Shown: in pieces, positions 59,425 through 64,000 of the stretch
Numbering within the stretch: position 1 is the stretch's first letter
Layout: each line of letters opens with the position of its first letter
Assembly: GCF_002305875.1 (NCBI RefSeq)
Contig: NZ_CP022098.1
Span: forward strand, 11,842,001 to 11,906,000
Reading direction: 5' to 3'
DNA: 64,000 bases
Origin: Cystobacter fuscus
Lineage (GTDB): Bacteria; Myxococcota; Myxococcia; Myxococcales; Myxococcaceae
Translations under genes and position numbers: made by a program
The notes under the pieces: generated by a model
Told to the model about the DNA's origin: nothing
The model's database searches: none
What the model saw: the letters and a program-made list of their open reading frames with translations, nothing else

Positions 59425-61056
59425 TCAACCCACCTGGGCGGGCCGCAGGGGCAGCTCCAGGGTGAAGCGGGCTCCGCCGCCCTCGCGCCGCTCGGCCCAC
59501 ACGCGGCCCCCATGCGCCTCGGCCGCCCGGCGCGCCACGTACAGTCCCAACCCCAGCCCTCCGTAGGAGCGCGAGGACACCGCCCGTCCGAAGCGCTCGA
59601 AGATGTGCTCGAGCTGGTCCTCCGGAATCCCGATGCCCCGGTCCTCCACCACCACTCGCGCCACCCCGCACTCCGCCCACGCCCGCACCTCCACCGGATG
59701 GCGCGCCCCGAACTTGAGCGCATTGGCGAGCAGTCCGGACACCACCTGATCCACCCGCATCCGGTCCCACTCGCCGACGAGCTCCGGGGCCACCTCCACC
59801 CGCAGCGCGCAGCCCATGGCCTGGGACTCCGCCTCGAAGCGCTCCAACACCTCGCGCACCAGCTCGCCCAGGTCCATCCGCTCGGGCGACAGGGACAGCT
59901 CGCCGGTGGACAGGCGCGACACGTCCAGCAGCGTCTCCACCAGCGTGCCCAGGCGCCGCACCTGGCGCAGGCCCCGCTCCAACCGCTCCACCATGTCCAG
60001 GGCGGACTCGCGCCGCGCCCGCTGCACCAGCGTGCTCAATTGCAGGCCCAGCGACGTGAGCGGGGTGCGCAGCTCGTGGGACGCCACGGCGAGGAACTCG
60101 TCACGCAGGCGGATGGCCTCCTGGGACTCGTGGTACAGGCGCGCGTTCTCCAGCGTCAGCGCGGCGCGGCGCACCAGCTCCTGCACCACGGGCATGTCCC
60201 GCTGGCAGAAGCGCGGCCGGCTCCCGGTGGTGCCGAGCGTCACCACCCCCAGCGTCCCCATGCGTCCCACCAGCGGCACGTGGATGACGGAGCGCAGCCC
60301 CATGGCGAGAATGCGGCGCAGGTGCTCCGGAGAGCGCGCCAGCAGGGCCAGGCGCTCCTCGGGCACCTCCGTCAGCAGCAGGGGCTCGCCGGTGCGGAAG
60401 ACGCGGGGAGGGCCCGAGGGGGCGTCCAGGTCCATGGGAAAGAGGCGATCCGTCTCGTACGCCCGCGTCACCCACGCGGGATCCTCGTGCGCCAGCGCCA
60501 CCGTGCGCAGGTAGCGTCCCTCCTCGGGGAGGTAGATGGCGCACCAGTCCGCCAGTCCTGGCACCGGCACGCGCGCCACCCGATCCAGCGTCGACTGGAA
60601 GTCCAGCGAGCCCGCCAGCACCTCGCCGGCGCGAGCCAGCAGATCCCGATCCCTCGCGGCCCAGGCGCGCTCCTGGCGCAACCGGGCCTGCTCCACCTCG
60701 CGCGCCACCGCGGCCGGCAGCCGGGTGATGTTCGTCTTGGGGAAGTAGTCGTGCGCGCCGGCCTTCATCACCTCCACGCCCTCGTTCTCCCCCACGCTGC
60801 CGGAGACGACGATGAAGGGGATGTCCAGGCCACTGTCGAGCACGAGGGCGAGCGCGGAGGGCGCATCGAAGCCGGGCAGGCGGTAGTCGGAGATGACGAT
60901 GTCCCAGCGCCCGGGCACGAGCGCCTCGCGCAGCTCCTCGGCCGACTGCACCCGGTGGGTGTGCACCTCGTAGCCACCATGGCGCAGCTCGCGCTCCACC
61001 AGGTCCTGGTCGTCCGGGTTGTCCTCCACCATCAGGACCCGCAGCGGTGTCCTCAT
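59425..61056 (-). CDS. Receiver-GAF hybrid histidine kinase
   Basis: The protein has 543 residues. The N-terminal receiver (1-125) has acceptor Asp57 in DIVISDYRLPGFD. A coiled linker leads to a GAF domain (about 150-310). The HisKA box has His327 in FLAVASHELRTPLTSLGLQL. HATPase_c shows LLANALKFGA, EDRGIGIPEDQ and YGGLGLGLYVARR. It is soluble. The receiver in front of a kinase suggests input from a partner kinase such as the one encoded at 61502. Its start overlaps the receiver gene upstream as ATGA. Its 3' end is duplicated at 55879-56052. Confidence 0.9.
   Translation of the reverse strand: MRTPLRVLMVEDNPDDQDLVERELRHGGYEVHTHRVQSAEELREALVPGRWDIVISDYRLPGFDAPSALALVLDSGLDIPFIVVSGSVGENEGVEVMKAGAHDYFPKTNITRLPAAVAREVEQARLRQERAWAARDRDLLARAGEVLAGSLDFQSTLDRVARVPVPGLADWCAIYLPEEGRYLRTVALAHEDPAWVTRAYETDRLFPMDLDAPSGPPRVFRTGEPLLLTEVPEERLALLARSPEHLRRILAMGLRSVIHVPLVGRMGTLGVVTLGTTGSRPRFCQRDMPVVQELVRRAALTLENARLYHESQEAIRLRDEFLAVASHELRTPLTSLGLQLSTLVQRARRESALDMVERLERGLRQVRRLGTLVETLLDVSRLSTGELSLSPERMDLGELVREVLERFEAESQAMGCALRVEVAPELVGEWDRMRVDQVVSGLLANALKFGARHPVEVRAWAECGVARVVVEDRGIGIPEDQLEHIFERFGRAVSSRSYGGLGLGLYVARRAAEAHGGRVWAERREGGGARFTLELPLRPAQVG
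59441..59614. repeat. 174-bp segment duplicated at 55879-56052
   Basis: This is the 3' coding end of the hybrid kinase. It aligns gaplessly to 55879-56052 in the same orientation, offset 3562 bases, with five mismatches. Similarity stops abruptly on both sides. Direct repeats of this size could mediate deletion of the intervening sulfatase-fold gene. Confidence 0.85.
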
Positions 61057-61505
61057 GCACGCCCCCCCGCGGGCGGCGAGCGGTTGAGCATCAGCCAGTA
61101 GACGCCGAGCTGACGTGCCGCCTCGACGAACTCGTTGTAGCTCACCGGCTTGCGCACGTAGCTGTTGCAGCCATGGCTGTAGCTCTCCACCAGGTCCTTC
61201 TCCTCGTCCGAGGAGGTGAGGATGACCACGGGAAGGAAGCGGGTGCGCGGGTTGGCGCGAATCTGGCGCAGCACCTCGTGTCCGTCCAGACGCGGCAGAT
61301 TGAGATCCAACAGCACCAGCGCGGGCAGGGGCGCGCCGGCCCGGTGCGCGTGGGCCTCGCGCGCGAAGAGGTAGTCGAGCGCCTCGACGCCGTCCTCCAC
61401 CACCTCGAGCGGCTGGGTGAGGCCCGCGCGCTGGAACGCGCGCCGCGTCAGGTCGACGTCATCCGGGTTGTCCTCGACGAGGAGGATGGACCGAGAGCCA
61501 TTCAT
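61053..61505 (-). CDS. Rcp1-type single-domain response regulator
   Basis: This 150-residue receiver has the extended Rcp1 form used with phytochrome-like kinases. It has the acidic cluster LLVEDNPDDVDLTRRAF, acceptor Asp67 in LVLLDLNLPRLDG, a Thr switch in VILTSSDEEKD and the Lys in YVRKPVSYNEF. The family passes phosphate without a DNA-binding output. It is ATGA-coupled on both sides: its start overlaps the end of the CHASE3 kinase gene, and its end overlaps the start of the receiver-GAF kinase gene. This implies a three-component relay. Confidence 0.92.
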   Translation of the reverse strand: MNGSRSILLVEDNPDDVDLTRRAFQRAGLTQPLEVVEDGVEALDYLFAREAHAHRAGAPLPALVLLDLNLPRLDGHEVLRQIRANPRTRFLPVVILTSSDEEKDLVESYSHGCNSYVRKPVSYNEFVEAARQLGVYWLMLNRSPPAGGRA

Positions 61506-62926
61506 GCCTCTGCCTCCTGGAGCGTGAAGCGCAAGATGGCGCCCGAGCCGCGGGTGGCCTGGGCGGAGATGTCCCCGCGGTGCCGGTGGACGATGCGCTG
61601 CACCGTGGCCAACCCGATGCCCGTGCCCGGGAAGTCCGAGGGCTTGTGCATCCGCTGGAAGGGGCTGAAGAGCTTGCCCGCGTAGGCCATGTCGAATCCC
61701 ACCCCGTTGTCGCGCACAACGTAGTGGGGCACGCCGTCGACCATCTCCGAGAAGAACTCGATGTGGGCCCCGGAGCGCTTGCTGGTGAACTTCCAGGCAT
61801 TGCCCAGCAGGTTCTCCAGCAGCACCCTGAGCAGCCGCGGGTCACCCCGCGCGACCAGGCCGGGCTGGAGGGAGCACGTCACGTCACGCGCGGGCTCGCG
61901 CTGGCGCAGTTCCTGGAGCACGCTCGTGGCGAGCGCGCTCAAGTCCACCGGCTCGCGCTGCACCTCGGCGCGGGTGACGCGCGAGAGCAGCAACAGATCG
62001 TCGATGAGCTGGCCCATGCGCGTGGCGGCCCCCTGCAGGCGCGAGAGCAGCCGCAGTCCCTCGGGCGACAGCCGCGGCCCGTCGTCCTCGAGCAGCGCCT
62101 GGGCGAAGCCGTCGATGGCGCGCAGCGGGGAGCGCAGGTCGTGCGAGACGGAGTAGCTGAAGGACTCCAGCTCCTTGTTGGCGACGGTGAGCTCGTGGGT
62201 GCGCTGGGCCACGCGCGACTCCAGCCGGGCCTCGCTGGCGCGCAGGGCGTCCGCCTGGGCGTGCACCCGGGCGAGGCTGGCGCCGTACTCCCGGGCCAGG
62301 AGGATGAGCTGGCGCCGGCTGAACCAGGCCAGCAGCACGCCCACCGCGAGCGTCCACAGCCCTCCGGCGAGGAGCACGGTGCGGCCCGCGCGCTCGGCCT
62401 CGAGTCCCCGGAGGGAGGCGTGCTGGCGTGTCTCGGCGACGATGGCATCCAGGGTCGCGCGGATCGCATCCATCCGGTCCTTGCCCGCGCCCGAGCGCAC
62501 CACCGACAGCCAGTCGCCCCCCTGGTGGAAGAGGGACAACTCCTCATCGGCGAACCGCTCCCAATCCCGCCAGCGCTCGCGCAGCTCCTTCATCCAGGCG
62601 CGCTGTCCAGGCTCGCCCTCCATGCTTCGCTCCAATGCATCGACCACCGCGGGAAGCTCCTGCCCGGCCGTCTGGTAGGGCTCCAGGAAGGCCGGCTTGC
62701 CGGTGAGGAGGTAGCCGCGCAAGCCCGTCTCCCGGTCGACGAGAAGCTGGCGCGCCCGCTCCAGCCGGGTCAGGGACTGCTGGGAGTGCCGTGCATCCTC
62801 CTGGGCACGGATGAGGTTGCTCACCGACCACAAGAGGATGCCCGCGAGCAGCAGCAACAGCCCCAACGGCAGCAGGACGGCTCGCAGCAGCAGGTGTCGG
62901 AAACGGCGTGGCGCGGTCTCGGGCAT
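61502..62926 (-). CDS. Membrane CHASE3 sensor histidine kinase
   Basis: The 474-residue protein has TM1 at about 12-35 and a periplasmic CHASE3 domain (DRETGLRGYLLTGKPAFLEP signature). TM2 is at about 185-205, followed by a coiled coil (ARLESRVAQRTHELTVANKE). The HisKA box is SYSVSHDLRSPLRAIDGF. HATPase_c shows NLLGNAWKFTSKRS, DNGVGFDM and GTGIGLATVQRIVHRH. The catalytic part is of the phytochrome-associated type that pairs with Rcp1-like receivers, matching the coupled gene downstream. The ATG at 62926 is preferred over the adjacent GTG at 62929. It is first in a three-gene minus-strand relay operon. Confidence 0.92.
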   Translation of the reverse strand: MPETAPRRFRHLLLRAVLLPLGLLLLLAGILLWSVSNLIRAQEDARHSQQSLTRLERARQLLVDRETGLRGYLLTGKPAFLEPYQTAGQELPAVVDALERSMEGEPGQRAWMKELRERWRDWERFADEELSLFHQGGDWLSVVRSGAGKDRMDAIRATLDAIVAETRQHASLRGLEAERAGRTVLLAGGLWTLAVGVLLAWFSRRQLILLAREYGASLARVHAQADALRASEARLESRVAQRTHELTVANKELESFSYSVSHDLRSPLRAIDGFAQALLEDDGPRLSPEGLRLLSRLQGAATRMGQLIDDLLLLSRVTRAEVQREPVDLSALATSVLQELRQREPARDVTCSLQPGLVARGDPRLLRVLLENLLGNAWKFTSKRSGAHIEFFSEMVDGVPHYVVRDNGVGFDMAYAGKLFSPFQRMHKPSDFPGTGIGLATVQRIVHRHRGDISAQATRGSGAILRFTLQEAEA

Positions 62927-63263
62927 CACTCGGCGAAGGTGGAAGACACGTTCCCGTGAAGGTTGGCCCCTGGGAGACGCCCTTCAACCCGGAGCACCGG
63001 ACACGAAGACGGAGGCTCGGCAGGAGGGCGGCTCCGAGGAGCGGGCTCCGGGTCCGGCCGTCCACGGACCCCTCCGACCCCCGGCGGATTCAACCCGGGG
63101 TGCGCTCGGCCCCACGGAGAGCGCGAGGGGAAAAAGTGCCAGGTCGAGCAGAATCCGACATTTCCCTCCCTGGGGGGTCCCCCCTGCCTGGAGCACGACG
63201 TCGCCCGAGGATGTTAGAAGCGGAGGAACGCTGCATTCATGCATTCCACGGAAGGGCCAGCAC
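62927..63263. other. Divergent promoter region between sensor kinase and peptidase
   Basis: This is 337 bases with no supported gene. It should contain promoters for the relay operon (minus) and the peptidase (plus). A G6-T-C6 run at about 63170-63182 is self-complementary but has too short a loop for a stable terminator. No other motif was found. Confidence 0.45.
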
Positions 63264-64000
63264 ATGACGCTCGCAAGCCGGGAAGCGCCCTATGGCGCCT
63301 GGAAGTCCCCCCTCACCGCCGAGCTCATCGCCTCCCAGTCGCTGTCGCTGGGTGAGGTGGCCGTCGATGGGGAGGACGTGTACTGGCTGGAGGTGCGCGC
63401 CAACGAGGGAGGCCGGCACGTCATCGTGCGGCGCACCGCGGAGGGCACGCAATCGGACCTGCTGCCCGCGCCCGCCGAGGGCCGCGCGGCCTACAGCGCG
63501 CGCAGTCTCGTGTACGGCCGGGGCGGCGGCTCGTTCACGGTGTCCGAGGGGCGGGTGGTGTTCGTCAACCACGCGAGCGGCGGCCCCCACCCGGATCAGC
63601 GCCTGTACCGGGTGAACCCGGGCCGCACGCCGGTGCCCATCACCCCGGACACGGGCGGCAAGCACCGCTACGCGGACCTGAGCATCGACCGGGCACGCAA
63701 CCGCGTGCTGTGCGTGCGCGAGGACTGGCGCAACCTCCAGGAGGGCCAGCCGCGCATCGCGCTCGTCGCGGTGGACATCGACGGGCAGAAGCAGACGGTG
63801 CTCACGCAGGGGCGCGACTTCTACTCCTCGCCGGTGCTCAGCCCCAACGGCCGGCGCATCGCCTGGCTCGCGTGGGACTACCCGAGCATGCCGTGGGACG
63901 GGTGCGAGCTGTGGGTGGCGGACGTGGACGAGGACGGGGAGTTGCGTCACGCGCGGCTCGTGGCCGGTGGCTCCACCGAGTCCATCTTCCAGCCCGAGTG
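63264..64000 (+). CDS. S9-family (prolyl oligopeptidase/acylaminoacyl peptidase-type) protein, N-terminal part
   Basis: The frame is open from the ATG at 63264 (GGAAGGG upstream) to the right edge. The visible 245 residues are a beta-propeller with repeated Trp/Asp-containing blades: GEVAVDGEDVYWLEVRANEG, GGSFTVSEGRVVFVNHASGG, then SSPVLSPNGRRIAWLAWDYP and SMPWDGCELWVADVDEDGEL. The blade SPNGRRIAWLAWDxPxMPWD is typical of myxobacterial and actinobacterial S9 peptidases, whose alpha/beta-hydrolase Ser-Asp-His domain would lie beyond the window. No signal peptide is seen, so it is cytoplasmic. Confidence 0.85.
   Translation, partial: MTLASREAPYGAWKSPLTAELIASQSLSLGEVAVDGEDVYWLEVRANEGGRHVIVRRTAEGTQSDLLPAPAEGRAAYSARSLVYGRGGGSFTVSEGRVVFVNHASGGPHPDQRLYRVNPGRTPVPITPDTGGKHRYADLSIDRARNRVLCVREDWRNLQEGQPRIALVAVDIDGQKQTVLTQGRDFYSSPVLSPNGRRIAWLAWDYPSMPWDGCELWVADVDEDGELRHARLVAGGSTESIFQPE

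Noticed and set aside
63165-63185. G6-T-C6 as a terminator
   Set aside because: The loop would be one base, so a stable hairpin of full length is impossible, and no T-tract follows.

Overview
The window is high-GC, gene-dense DNA with strong third-position G/C bias. It has many lipoproteins, sensor kinases, an Frz/Che-like operon, PilZ proteins and secreted polysaccharide hydrolases. This points to a myxobacterium, most likely Cystobacterineae (Archangium/Cystobacter type). That placement is inferred from gene content and style, not from a marker gene. No tRNA, rRNA, CRISPR array or intact transposase was seen.

Layout. 1-12.5 kb: a secreted beta-helix lipoprotein (cut by the left edge), a HAD phosphatase, two VOC proteins with WYL and LysR regulators, a ketopantoate-reductase-like enzyme, an unknown two-gene accessory pair, a toroid glycosidase with FN3 and CBM56-like modules, a decapitated LysR gene and an MFS exporter. 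12.5-15.1 kb: a RiPP locus with a precursor carrying ten Arg-Gly-Gly repeats, a radical SAM/SPASM maturase, and a second precursor with a four-Cys core. 15.2-26.6 kb: a GH16 glucanase, an MBL-fold protein, gpmA, an OPT transporter, a NUDIX hydrolase, an ABC exporter and a very large GH87-like enzyme. 26.8-34 kb: a giant three-repeat protein, small secreted proteins, a RIO-type kinase and a CrtI-like desaturase. 33.7-38.6 kb: a PAS kinase, a CPA2 antiporter with USP domains, an HTH-EIIA fusion and a response regulator. 38.8-48.1 kb: a seven-gene chemosensory operon in which every junction overlaps or touches, followed by a histidine kinase. 48.1-51.6 kb: an outer-membrane protein, a GH1 lipoprotein, two PilZ proteins and CutA. 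51.6-53.8 kb: a toxin-like lipoprotein with an ankyrin partner. 53.9-64 kb: a thaumatin-like protein, a hemolysin-III protein, two decayed genes, a membrane sulfatase-fold enzyme, a kinase/receiver/kinase operon and the start of an S9-type peptidase.

The most unusual signal joins two distant places. A short repeat (core GAAGGTGTCA-Gac-gACTCGTA) occurs four times, always in the same orientation. One pair brackets the RGG-repeat RiPP precursor (12491 and 13073). The other pair brackets the lipoprotein toxin/ankyrin cassette (51627 and 53780). Three of the four copies contain exact or near-exact 14-15 bp tandem duplications. Each cassette sits immediately behind the 3' end of a host gene. This looks like a non-classical cargo-insertion element that carries antagonism genes, and it deserves a genome-wide search.
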